Assembly (NCBI GenBank): GCA_037046615.1
Contig: JBAOHD010000034.1
Location: 124,001 to 188,000 of the forward strand
From: Phosphoribacter sp037046615
Lineage (GTDB): Bacteria; Actinomycetota; Actinomycetes; Actinomycetales; Dermatophilaceae
Direction: 5' to 3'
DNA length: 64,000 bases
The position numbers and the translations under genes are program-made. Numbering within the stretch: the first letter of the stretch is position 1; each line of letters opens with the position of its first letter. Shown here piece after piece: positions 46,499 through 56,456 of this stretch. The notes under the pieces are model-generated. The model was not told where the DNA came from. It saw only the letters and a program-made list of their open reading frames with translations, and made no database searches.

Positions 46499-47928
46499 GA
46501 GTGGAGTCCGACAGAGTGGTGTACGACGATCCCGGTGAGTGTGTCCTGCTGACGTAGGTGCGGCCACCGCGTGATCCTTCGAGTGATCTCTCACAACCGA
46601 CTCGAAGAAGGAGCACCACGATGACCGCATCTCCCAGTATTGACCCTGCCGCGTTCCTGCAGGAGCAGCTGGCGCAGGCCAGTCGCCGATCTTGCTGCGC
46701 GGCTTGTTGACCACGTTCGTGAACGCGCTGCTGTCCGCGGAGGCCGACGCAGTGTGCGGCGCCGGCCTATGGGCCACGCAGTCGATCAGCGCACGAACCA
46801 GCGCAACGGCTACCGGCACCGGCGACTGGGACACCCGCGCTGGCACCGTGGAGGTCGCGATCCCCAAGCTGCGTAGTGGCTCCTACTTCCCCGAGTGGCT
46901 GCTAGAACGGCGCCGGCGGGCGGAGTCGGCGCTGATCTCGGTGGTGGCGACCTGCTACTTGTTGGGGGTCTCGACCCGCCGGATGGACAAGCTGGTCCAG
47001 TCGTTGGGGATCACCGGGCTGTCGAAGTCGCAGGTGTCGCAGATGGCCGCTGACCTCGACGAGCAGGTCGCCGCGTTCCGGACCCGGCCGCTGCGATGCC
47101 GGCCCGTACACGTTCGTGGCCGCCGACGCGCTGACGATGAAGGTCCGTGAGGGCGGCCGGGTCGTCAAGGTCGCGGTCATGGTCGCTACCGGCGTCAACG
47201 CCGACGGCTACCGCGAAGTCCTCGGCGTGCAAGCGTCGCCACCAGCGAGTCCGGCGCCGGCTGGCTGACGCTTCTTCCGCGACCTCGTCGCCCGTGGCCT
47301 GTCCGGGGTCGCCGCTGGTCACCTCCGACGCCCACGCCGGCCTGGTCGACGCGATCGGGGCGACCCTGCCCGAGCGCGTCCTGGCAGCGCTGCCGCACCC
47401 ACTACGCCGCCAACCTGATGGTCGGTCACCCCGAAGTCGCACGTGGGGCTGGGTCAAGGCGCTGCTGCACAGCGTGTACGACCAACCCGACGCCGAGGCC
47501 GTCCACGCCCAGTTCGACCGGATCCTGGACACCCTCGCCGACAAGCTCCCCGCCGTCGCCGACCACCTCGAGGACGCCCGCGCCGACATCCTCGCCTTCA
47601 CCGCCTTCCCCAAGGAGGTGTGGCGACAGATCTGGTCCAACAACCCCAACGAGCGACTCAACCGAGAGATCCGCCGCCGCACCGACGTCGTCGGCATCTT
47701 CCCCGACCGCGACGCCATGATCCGCCTCGTCGGCGCCGTCCTCGACCGAACAACACGACGAATGGGCCGAAGCAACGCCGCTACCTCGGCCTCGACGTCC
47801 TCGCCCGCTGCCAAGCCGTCCTGCACGCCGACACCAACACCAAAGAGGAGCCCACCATCATCGGAGCCATCAGCGCCTGACCCCACCCCGAAGGATCACC
47901 CTCGTACACCACGCCCCCGGACTTGACC
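46499..47928. mobile_element. IS256-family insertion sequence inside a CRISPR repeat
   Basis: The 1,430-bp element has imperfect terminal inverted repeats (AGTCCG-n5-GTGGTGTACGA, 18 of 22 bases matching) and is flanked by the direct repeat AGGAGCG (46492-46498 and 47929-47935). The target is the 3' end of a CRISPR repeat. The duplicated bases plus AC rebuild the repeat end on the right side. It separates 14 older from 35 newer repeats. Its transposase gene is disrupted. Confidence 0.88.
46621..47880 (+). pseudogene. IS256-family (Mutator-type) transposase, many frameshifts
   Basis: From ATG 46621 the pieces read MTASPSIDPAAFLQEQL, then LLRGLLTTFVNALLSAEAD, KLRSGSYFPEWLLERRRRAE, VVATCYLLGVSTRRMDKL, AVMVATGVNADGYREVLG and IWSNNPNERLNREIRRRT, the usual order of an IS256 transposase of about 415 residues, but in all three frames. 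At least seven indels are needed (for example near 46682, 46770, 47093 and 47235), the highest density in the window, which suggests real decay on top of any sequencing error. It is probably immobile unless served in trans. Confidence 0.87.
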
Positions 47929-50544
47929 AGGAGCGACGTGTCTGAGAGCGCTCGGATACGCCGAGTTAATATCGCCTCAACGAAGGGCTCCCCGATCAAG
48001 AGGAGCGGCGCCGAAAACCCGGCGAACCAGACCCAGCGGAAGACCCGGCCTCAACGAAGGGCTCCCCGATCAAGAGGAGCGACCGTAGTCGCGACTGCTT
48101 CAGCCGAGAGTCTCCTCGAGCCTCAACGAAGGGCTCCCCGATCAAGAGGAGCGACAAACCGGCTGTGCACTGGCGATGCCGCCAGTCACGCGAGCCTCAA
48201 CGAAGGGCTCCCCGATCAAGAGGAGCGACCGTCGCCGGACGCGAGATGCCACTCCTCGTCAATGGACGCGCCTCAACGAAGGGCTCCCCGATCAAGAGGA
48301 GCGACGCGGGCCGCCGGCGCGCAGCGCAGGTGGGCGGTCAGGCCTCAACGAAGGGCTCCCCGATCAAGAGGAGCGACTCCACACGAGGCGTTGCCCCAAC
48401 GCGCCGCCTCGGCACCATGCCTCAACGAAGGGCTCCCCGATCAAGAGGAGCGACCCTGGCCTTGCGCGGTCGGAACTGGTCGTCGTTGCGCGCCTCAACG
48501 AAGGGCTCCCCGATCAAGAGGAGCGACTGCCGCCGACGTCACCGCACCCGACCCGTTCGTTCTCCGAGCCTCAACGAAGGGCTCCCCGATCAAGAGGAGC
48601 GACGGCCGTGGGCATCCTTGGAGCGTGCCGGATACGACGCCTCAACGAAGGGCTCCCCGATCAAGAGGAGCGACCGTCGGAGGCTCGGGCGACCACTCAG
48701 GCCTTGGGCACTGCCTCAACGAAGGGCTCCCCGATCAAGAGGAGCGACTCGACGCCCTGGCGGCTGGGCGACCCCGTGACCGAGCGCAGCCTCAACGAAG
48801 GGCTCCCCGATCAAGAGGAGCGACTGAAGCCGTGGCCTGCCGGCGTCGTACCTGACGGCCGTGCCTCAACGAAGGGCTCCCCGATCAAGAGGAGCGACCA
48901 CGGCGGTACCCGCGCAGCTGCCACGTCGACGGACCCGCCTCAACGAAGGGCTCCCCGATCAAGAGGAGCGACCGCGACGGCTGGACCGATGGAGAGCTCC
49001 GGCCTCGCCGAGCCTCAACGAAGGGCTCCCCGATCAAGAGGAGCGACCCACACGGCCCCCAGGTACACGAGGGGGATCTTCGACTGGCGCCTCAACGAAG
49101 GGCTCCCCGATCAAGAGGAGCGACCGTCTACGAGCCCGAGTGGGACGACTGGCATGCTCAGCGACCGCCTCAACGAAGGGCTCCCCGATCAAGAGGAGCG
49201 ACAGCCGTCCGGGTCGTCGGCCTCGCCGTGCCCCTGGCAGCCTCAACGAAGGGCTCCCCGATCAAGAGGAGCGACGTCCCAGCGACCCTTGAGCTGCGCG
49301 TCACCTGGAACGCCTCAACGAAGGGCTCCCCGATCAAGAGGAGCGACGTGGGGCCCCTGCAGATGCGACATCGGGTCCCTCGCACGATGCCTCAACGAAG
49401 GGCTCCCCGATCAAGAGGAGCGACATCGATAGGCCGTGCGATGGCGGATGCCCGGCGATCTCGCCAAGCCTCAACGAAGGGCTCCCCGATCAAGAGGAGC
49501 GACCGGATCGTGCAACTGACCCTGCCAAGTGCACTACCTCGTCCAACGCCTCAACGAAGGGCTCCCCGATCAAGAGGAGCGACTGAACCAGCGTCCGGTC
49601 TCTGAGCACGTCCGGACGGAACATGCCTCAACGAAGGGCTCCCCGATCAAGAGGAGCGACAGACGGGCAAGCGATCGTACGGGCGACCGGTCCCGGTTGA
49701 GCCTCAACGAAGGGCTCCCCGATCAAGAGGAGCGACACACGCGGTGTTCAGCGGGCCGACGTCCTGGAACGCGGCAGGCGCCTCAACGAAGGGCTCCCCG
49801 ATCAAGAGGAGCGACACGGCTGTCTGATCATGGTCACCGCTGCCCGATAGTGTACGCCTCAACGAAGGGCTCCCCGATCAAGAGGAGCGACGCGAGATGA
49901 ACTGCGTGGTGAACCTCCACGGTTCTCACTCGCCTCAACGAAGGGCTCCCCGATCAAGAGGAGCGACGGTGTCACACACCGCTCCGAAGAGCCACCTACA
50001 GGGGGGCCTCAACGAAGGGCTCCCCGATCAAGAGGAGCGACCGACGATCCTGGTCTTCCAGCTCCTCACGCAGCCCGCCTCAACGAAGGGCTCCCCGATC
50101 AAGAGGAGCGACCCGCGCCGAACGAGGCTCGTCATCCACCCGAACGACTGGCCTCAACGAAGGGCTCCCCGATCAAGAGGAGCGACCTCAACCGAGTCGC
50201 CCACCTTGTCGAAGGTGGCCGCCTCAACGAAGGGCTCCCCGATCAAGAGGAGCGACTCGGTGCACTTCGACAGCGCCTCGAGCCTGCATGGCGCCTCAAC
50301 GAAGGGCTCCCCGATCAAGAGGAGCGACCTCATGCCGCCTCCTCCAGTGCTTTGATACGGGCACGCCTCAACGAAGGGCTCCCCGATCAAGAGGAGCGAC
50401 GTGGCAAGAGTTTCCCAGGTCGCGGACGGACGGCGAGCCTCAACGAAGGGCTCCCCGATCAAGAGGAGCGACGACCGTCTGGGCCTCCGACACGGCGACC
50501 GTCGAGACGCCTCAACGAAGGGCTCCCCGATCAAGAGGAGCGAC

Positions 50545-50722
50545 AGCACCCTGATTCTGCCACGGCTGACCTGCGCGAACACGGGCTCGCGCGAGGAGTC
50601 GGCGCACAAAGGTTCCGATTTTCAGGTCGCAATGGGGCTTTCACCCTCAACCCTGGTCCTGACCTGCGGAGATGGGACACGAGCCCTCGCCGTTCGGGAG
50701 GCGGGTCAGCCGACCCCTCGCA
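50545..50722 (-). promoter_or_regulatory. CRISPR leader region
   Basis: These 178 bp between the last clean repeat and the cas2 stop hold no gene. Given array polarity, this is the leader, with the array promoter reading leftward and the site of new-spacer insertion at 50544. It includes TTCCGATTTTC, the most A/T-rich bit nearby. I cannot place the promoter elements with confidence. Confidence 0.7.
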
Positions 50723-51025
50723 TCAAACGATGAAGGAGTCGACGCTGGTGATGGGCCTGGATCGGCCGAGCCAGGAGAAGGTGGCGTCAGTCAGGCGCGA
50801 TACCGGACCCAGATCGCAAATGAGGATCGAGTCAACAGTCGGCGCCATCACAGCTGCAAGTTCATGTCTCATTCTGACCAGCCGCGAGGGGGCAGCATCC
50901 ACGACGAAGACGCTGAACTGGACACGATCGCCAAACCCTTCGAGGACCCGAGCAAGTGCTGCGCGTCTCTTGTCATCCGGAAGGTCGTACGCGACCAGCA
51001 CTCGCCTGACGGCAGTTCGGCTCAT
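50723..51025 (-). CDS. cas2: CRISPR-associated endonuclease Cas2
   Basis: The 100-residue ferredoxin-fold partner of Cas1 in spacer capture starts RRVLVAYDLPDDKRRAALARV, with the family Asp after the first strand, followed by RVQFSVFVVDAAPSRL. ATG 51025 is fixed by overlap with the Cas1 stop (ATGA). A longer reading from TTG 51112 would run inside cas1 and is unlikely. It is the last gene of the operon, next to the leader. Confidence 0.94.
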   Translation of the reverse strand: MSRTAVRRVLVAYDLPDDKRRAALARVLEGFGDRVQFSVFVVDAAPSRLVRMRHELAAVMAPTVDSILICDLGPVSRLTDATFSWLGRSRPITSVDSFIV

Positions 51026-52636
51026 CGTGAGCGGATCCCCCGATAGACCGACTGCGTGCCGTCGAGGACGCCCAGCACCATCCGCGCCTGCACCTCCATT
51101 GCTCGGCGCCAAGTGACGCGGTAGCCGAAGACGGGATGACGAAACTCATGAGTGACACGGCGCTCGTATGCCGTGATGAGGGCCTTACGGCCCGAGTCGC
51201 GGAGCCGCCACCCTCCAAGGACACTCGTGAACATCGCGAGCTTGAGTTCGCCGTTGTTGATCGCCCCAATCACGGTCGAGTCGGCCACGAGGGGCCTGAA
51301 TTGCTCCATCAGGTCCAGAGCCAGAAGCGGGCTTGTTTCGGTTGGATGAGTGCACAAACCCGGCGTGCGGATCGAGTCCACACGCATGCACGGCCCGGAG
51401 CACGTCGGCCAGGAGAAGTCCGTAGGCCAGATTGAGAGAAACATTGACCGGGTCCGCGGCGCCTCGACCTACCCGCCCCGGCCAGCGACTCACAAAGTCG
51501 CCGCCGACCGCCTCAGACAAGAGCTTGGGGAAGAGCTGAAAGTAGATCGTGGCCGCGGCTCCTTCCACGCCGAAGATCTCGGGCACCGAGGACGCCGATG
51601 TGCAGGCGCGGGACAAGTCACGGAGCGTCGATATCTCGCCCCTGACGTCAACCCGAGCGCCACGACGCAACTGGGTCGCCTGATTGGCGATTTTCGGGGC
51701 GATCAACTCTCTCGCCAAGTCAAGGTCACCCCTTGCGGAAGCGACGTGTTGTCGCACCCTCGCCTGGCCATTCGGCGAGCGGGTACTCCGAGCCACCCCG
51801 ATGACCCCTCCGCGACCCGACGTCCACACGACCGGCACCCCTCGCCAGAGGAGTTCACGCACAAGCCCAGACGACAGGTCGACATTCCCCTGGACGACCA
51901 CTGAAGAAATGCGATCGATGGGCAAGGAAGCCAACTTCTCGATGCCCTGGACGACCTCCACTCGCCCGCGCGTCAGGGAGGCACGGCTCCCCGGCGTCGC
52001 AAGGTAGAGGGTGTCCCCCATGGAGTCAGACACTCGAATCTGCCTCATAACCTCTTGCTCACGACGTTCATCCGGAAGGCAGATTCCGGCGTGAGAGCAG
52101 TGGCCGCATCGGGGGTCCTCTACCAGAGGCTCCGGGGCGACGTCACTGTCGAGGAGGCGACGTGTGCGCGCCAGGGCCTCGATCGCATGCGCGCGCACCG
52201 CCGCATCGACCACCACGTCAACGGACTTGCGGTGATTCGTAAAGTACACGGCATACCCCGCGACGTCGTATCCCAACTCCGTGAGGCATTCGCCCTGCAA
52301 CGCCAGCTGGACCACCTGCGCCTCAGTGACGACAGGCATCCGTCGCACTGGCGCGGACTTGTATTCCACGACTCGCAGCACCCCTGCCGCACCCACCTCC
52401 ACGACGTCGCACCTCCCGACGATCCCGAGCGCTTCACTGGCAACATCGACCGATCGTCGCGCTGACTCCCGCTCGTCAGCGCGACGATCCACCCGACTGT
52501 GGTCGGCGGTCCCCACCTCCATCGCCTCGCTGCGCACGGTCTCGCCTGCGGCCTCCAGCCATGCCCGGCGAGGACAGAAGACCGTGTGCGCAACGAGGCT
52601 GATGGGAAGCGGCTCCTCCCAACTTTGCGGAGTCAT
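51022..52636 (-). CDS. cas4-cas1: Cas4-Cas1 fusion protein, with one frameshift
   Basis: The N-terminal 190 residues form Cas4: first Cys in TVFCPRRAWLEA, nuclease residues in GRCDVVEV and VVEYKSAPV, and the last three Fe-S cysteines in CGHCSHAGIC. Cas1 follows (RISSVVVQGNVDLSSGLV, metal Glu in GVEGAAATIYFQLF, His in GLDPHAGFVHSSNRNKP). After KPA one extra base near 51325 shifts the frame; LALDLMEQFRPLVADS (the metal Asp/Glu region) continues to 51022. Fusion of cas4 and cas1 is typical of type I-G. The intact protein would have about 537 residues. Confidence 0.93.
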
Positions 52637-53688
52637 AGCGGCTCAACGGCTCCCATCAAGAGGAAGCGCTCAGGTGCCGAGCTGCTGCCCCCGACGTGAA
52701 TCGGAAAGCGGGCCAGGCCACGCACTCCCTGGTTGGCGAGCCACGCCTTAGCCCGTGGGACATCCTCGTCGAGGGAGCGAAGTCCCCCGAAAGCCGCTAC
52801 GTCAAAAGCGCTTGTCGTCACGATGGACCGCACACGCGTCGGGGACACCGGCGACACATAGATTGGCAGGCAGGCGACAGAGGGGTGGACGCGATGCCGC
52901 GGCCACGCCGCGGGCGATTGGGACATCCCACCCTCGGGCAACGCGGTCGTCGACAGATGGACGGTTGGGAAAATGCTGATCGCCCACAACGCGCACCACG
53001 CCACGGCCGAGTCAGCGGGCCCGGGCTCAGCGAGGCCCGTCGGGGTCCGAGAGTGCATCGCGTTGGTTCCAGCCAGATCGTCGACTAGGGCACCACCTGA
53101 AATCCCGTCCCACACCAGACCGGCAGACCGCAGAGCGACACACTCCGCCAGAGGACCCAGGCGGTTGCCGACGAACTCCTCTCCCCGATTGCGCGTCTTC
53201 ATTTCCCATCGGCTCGCGCCGGCATCCGGTTGGCTCTCTTTCGGAGAGCAGCGCCACCACGCTGGCTCGCCGAGGCCTGCCAGCATCGCCCAGTCGAGCG
53301 CGGTGAGTTCGCCCGCATCGTCGGCGACCGACAGAGCATGCGCCCGCTCGGCTTCGAAAGGCCCCACTTCTTCCACGGGAGCGGCTTTGAGGCGTGGACT
53401 CAAGAGCCCGCTGCCGGCCCTCACGCCCTCTCGAACCTTCGCCTGGACCCAGGAGGAAGGGCGCGTATGCCGCTGCGCATGCGCGCGGACGACGTCGCCA
53501 ACCTCGTCCTCACTGAGGACGGAGTGAAGGAGCGGCACCGATTGGGTCTCGTCCGACCACGAAGTCTTGGCAAGCAGGTCCCCGGAGCCGGAGTACACCG
53601 CCATGTCGGTGAGGATGGACGCAAGACCCCAGGCGGCAAAGTGCGACAGGGCGGTCGTGATGTCGCCGGTAAGACGGTGGGTATTCAT
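52633..53688 (-). CDS. csb3: Type I-G CRISPR-associated protein Csb3 (Cas8u2-like large subunit)
   Basis: The 351-residue protein sits between cas3 and cas4-cas1, overlapping each by four bases. It starts LTGDITTALSHFAAWGLASIL, as in the GSU0052/Csb3 family, and contains EMKTRNRGEEFVGNRLGPLAE, a conserved Arg/Asn-rich segment. It should be the effector subunit that sees the PAM and recruits Cas3. The call rests on position and recalled family pattern, and sequence likeness in this family is low. Confidence 0.82.
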   Translation of the reverse strand: MNTHRLTGDITTALSHFAAWGLASILTDMAVYSGSGDLLAKTSWSDETQSVPLLHSVLSEDEVGDVVRAHAQRHTRPSSWVQAKVREGVRAGSGLLSPRLKAAPVEEVGPFEAERAHALSVADDAGELTALDWAMLAGLGEPAWWRCSPKESQPDAGASRWEMKTRNRGEEFVGNRLGPLAECVALRSAGLVWDGISGGALVDDLAGTNAMHSRTPTGLAEPGPADSAVAWCALWAISIFPTVHLSTTALPEGGMSQSPAAWPRHRVHPSVACLPIYVSPVSPTRVRSIVTTSAFDVAAFGGLRSLDEDVPRAKAWLANQGVRGLARFPIHVGGSSSAPERFLLMGAVEPL

Positions 53689-56456
53689 GATCCCTCCTGC
53701 GAGACCTGACAGTCAGCGGCCCGGAGGATCGCCTCGAGATAGGCACACCCCCACACGCCGAATCGGCGATGTGTCGAGTCGAGGATGTCGCTCCACCCGG
53801 ACCCGTTAGTGAAGAGTTCCGCGATGGACGTGCGGGAGGCCAGGCAATCTCCCTCGCCGATGAGCGCATCCGCCCCATGCGGGAAGAAGGGGCGACCATG
53901 ACCATGACTGGTGCCGACGAGCCTGATCACCAGCTCGCGCTCGGCGCCAAGGTCGGACTCCCCGTGAGCCACGGCCGCAGAGAGTTGCTCGTGCCGCCAA
54001 AGTCCCGGAAGGAGTCCCAACCCGCGGCGACGGCGTGCTGTTTGAGCGGTCACTCCACCGCTTTTGGCCAGCAACAGCCCGCCCCGCCACCCCAGGCGTT
54101 CGCGCTGGAATCTGACGTCGGCTTTCCCGGCGTCGTGAAGGAGCCCTGCCCGGCATACCGCGTCCTGCAGCTCGGTCCTCAGGCCAACCCCCGCAGCCAT
54201 CTGGGCCGCTCGTGCGCCAACCGCGGCGGAGTGGTCATCGAGCAGGACCGCGTGACCGCCGGGTGACCACTCTTGGCGTAGCGATCCATCCGTGAGCAAG
54301 GCCGCAACAGGTTGCAGGACCACCCATGGCGGCACCTGGTCCTCCCACAGGGCATCGGGCGCCAGGGTCACCTGAGCTGGATAGCCGGCCAGGCCTGCGG
54401 CGGCGTCGGCCAATGCCTGCTGGGTCGACGGATCATCGTCAGACTCCCGAGCGGCCCAGATGTCTCCAAGGACACCGACGGCCTCACTGTGCTCTGGGGC
54501 AAACCACACCTCGGTCCTGGGGGCACCCCACGCCGTCTCGACAGCCTCAGCGGGGACGGCAGGGTCAGTGACGACGACTCCGGTGAGAGTGAGCGGATGT
54601 CCGTCATCGATGACAAACACGTCTCCGGGACGAGCGCGGAAGGTCTCGGCCTCCGCCTCGGTGATGAGGGTAAGTTCCTCCCCTCGGACGAGGAAGGCGC
54701 GCGCGCGACCCTCTCGCTCGGATCGCAGGATCCGTTCGATCGCTGCCTGACAGTCATAAACAGCAGCGGGGAACATCTCCGCCGGGTCAGGCATCGTGGC
54801 CCGAATGAGCGCCAACGCCGAGAGGTCGGCTTCCGGTAAGGGCGCGCGGACGACCAGACTCGCACCGCCCACTTCGGCCGCAAGATCGTCGCGTAACCAG
54901 AAGGCGAGGTCGGGTTCTGCGAATGGGGGCTGGCTTGTCTCAGCCAGTCTCGCAGCATCCGCTGGCGTCACCCGTGTAAACACTGGGCGCCTAGGCGTGG
55001 CCGCTGGAGGGGTCAAGTTGCCTGTTAGTCGGATCGGTGCCATACCCAGCGGTGGCTGCCCTGCTGGTTGGCCCTCTTCCACGTCTCGGGCTCCCATGAG
55101 TCGCTGGACCCATTCGTATGCCGCGCGAAGATCGGCACCGTCATAGGGCTTGCGGTCGCCGATCGCATCGTTCGTCGGACCGACGACGACCACGTGGGCC
55201 GACGGACGGACCCCCAGACGATTGACCCGACCGCCCCGTTGGGCCAGAGCAGAGCTCGGAGCGAGTTCAGTGACGAGGCCAGCGAGGTCAAGATCGATGC
55301 CGACTTCGGCTGTCTGGGTCGTGACCAGGAAGGCGACGCTGCGGTCGCCTTTAACCGAGAAGAGCCCGGGATGCCTCGCGCGCGCCTGCTCGAGATCCAT
55401 CGGGCGCATCCGTCCCACCCAGCAGACAACCTCACCCTCTTCGCCGGCCGCTGCCAGCGACTTACGCAGGTGGTCGGCAACTCGCGCGGCGGTGTCGACG
55501 TGATTGACGATGCAGCCGACAGTGCGCGCGGCGGGGCTGTCTGCTGGGACTTGCGACCGTAGCGCCATCGCCAAGGACGCTAGTTCCGAGACATAGGCCG
55601 GGCTTGCTTTGCCTCTGAGGGGTGCGTGCGGACTGGCGTGATAGTTGACTGGCTTGGGACGAGTCAACCTCTCGACGAGGACGGCATCGGCGTCGGGCCC
55701 ATAGATGTCGTCAAGCGTCACGCCGATGGTTACCCTGTCTCCGATCTGCTCGCTGCTGGGAGTCGCTGTCGTCGACACCACCTGCAGCGAAGGCACACCG
55801 AGCGACGTGCTTGACGATCGCGTCAAGCACTCAACGTCACGGGCAGTGGCTGCCACCTGCTGATTGAGGTGCGCCTCATCGAGCACCACCACAGCGTCCA
55901 TAGCGAGCAGGCCCGCCTCACGTGGCCGCGCCCGCCTGCTCGTGCCGTAGGCGGAGAACAGCACTCTTGAGCCCCACATGTCCGGCGTGGCAGCGATCAC
56001 GGCACATGCACGGGGGTCACGCAACCACTCACGGTCAAACCTGACGCCTCCACGGATCGAGGCGAGCTCAAGCGCTGGCGAGCGCCCTTCAGTGAGCCCT
56101 GAGAGTGCGGACGCGACCTCCGCGAGGAGCCCCCGATCCGTCCCGGCCAGGGCATCGGCGATGTGATGCGCGTGAAGGTAATGATGATCGACGAGGGCAC
56201 GCCGGTTGACCACGACGGCCAGTCGGCGCGGCACGCGCGGTCCTTGACCAACGGCATACAAGGCGTTGGCGAAAACGTGGATATCCACCACGCTCGACTT
56301 GCCCGCTCCGGTGGGCGCGTTGATCTCGTCCGGCCACTGTCCAGAGGAGAGGACGTGGTCGAGCAGACGCTGTTGCCACGCAAACGGCCGATTGCCCCCG
56401 TTGATGGCCGCGAAGAAGTCGACGAAATCGCACCGGCTGAGCATCACGACCCCCAT
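53685..56456 (-). CDS. cas3: Cas3 helicase-nuclease with C-terminal HD domain
   Basis: The 923-residue target-shredding enzyme. The helicase comes first: INAPTGAGKSSVVDIH (Walker A), VVLDEAHLNQQ (DEAH), STTATPSSEQ (motif III), TTQTAEVGIDLDLAGLV and LAQRGGRVNRLG (VI). The HD nuclease is C-terminal: LDDHSAAVGARAAQMA and AGLLHDAGKADVRFQ. This helicase-then-HD order is the type I-G layout and the reverse of most type I systems. It starts at ATG 56456 or ATG 56444, the latter as TGATG with the csb2 stop. Confidence 0.94.
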   Translation of the reverse strand: MGVVMLSRCDFVDFFAAINGGNRPFAWQQRLLDHVLSSGQWPDEINAPTGAGKSSVVDIHVFANALYAVGQGPRVPRRLAVVVNRRALVDHHYLHAHHIADALAGTDRGLLAEVASALSGLTEGRSPALELASIRGGVRFDREWLRDPRACAVIAATPDMWGSRVLFSAYGTSRRARPREAGLLAMDAVVVLDEAHLNQQVAATARDVECLTRSSSTSLGVPSLQVVSTTATPSSEQIGDRVTIGVTLDDIYGPDADAVLVERLTRPKPVNYHASPHAPLRGKASPAYVSELASLAMALRSQVPADSPAARTVGCIVNHVDTAARVADHLRKSLAAAGEEGEVVCWVGRMRPMDLEQARARHPGLFSVKGDRSVAFLVTTQTAEVGIDLDLAGLVTELAPSSALAQRGGRVNRLGVRPSAHVVVVGPTNDAIGDRKPYDGADLRAAYEWVQRLMGARDVEEGQPAGQPPLGMAPIRLTGNLTPPAATPRRPVFTRVTPADAARLAETSQPPFAEPDLAFWLRDDLAAEVGGASLVVRAPLPEADLSALALIRATMPDPAEMFPAAVYDCQAAIERILRSEREGRARAFLVRGEELTLITEAEAETFRARPGDVFVIDDGHPLTLTGVVVTDPAVPAEAVETAWGAPRTEVWFAPEHSEAVGVLGDIWAARESDDDPSTQQALADAAAGLAGYPAQVTLAPDALWEDQVPPWVVLQPVAALLTDGSLRQEWSPGGHAVLLDDHSAAVGARAAQMAAGVGLRTELQDAVCRAGLLHDAGKADVRFQRERLGWRGGLLLAKSGGVTAQTARRRRGLGLLPGLWRHEQLSAAVAHGESDLGAERELVIRLVGTSHGHGRPFFPHGADALIGEGDCLASRTSIAELFTNGSGWSDILDSTHRRFGVWGCAYLEAILRAADCQVSQEGS

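Larger units (their letters stand above)
45534..50544 (-). CRISPR. Type I-G CRISPR array, about 49 repeats, split by an insertion sequence
   Basis: The 36-bp repeat (plus strand starts GCCTCAACGAAGGGCTCCCC and ends AAGAGGAGCGAC) occurs 14 times from 45534 to 46498 and 35 times from 47974 to 50544, with spacers of about 34-43 bp. The first repeats on the left carry point changes and small deletions (45534, 45601, 45673, 45747, 45882), marking the trailer end. The right end is clean and faces cas2. Transcription is therefore leftward, with a repeat RNA GTCGCTCC...GTTGAGGC that can form a GCTCC/GGAGC stem. An IS sits in the 14th repeat. No spacer source can be named without a search. Confidence 0.97.

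Noticed and set aside
45454..50554. Long open frames across the array with repeated STKGSPIKRSD or PQRRAPRSRGAT units
   Set aside because: They are translations of the 36-bp CRISPR repeat; codon use, periodicity and spacer variability show they are not genes.
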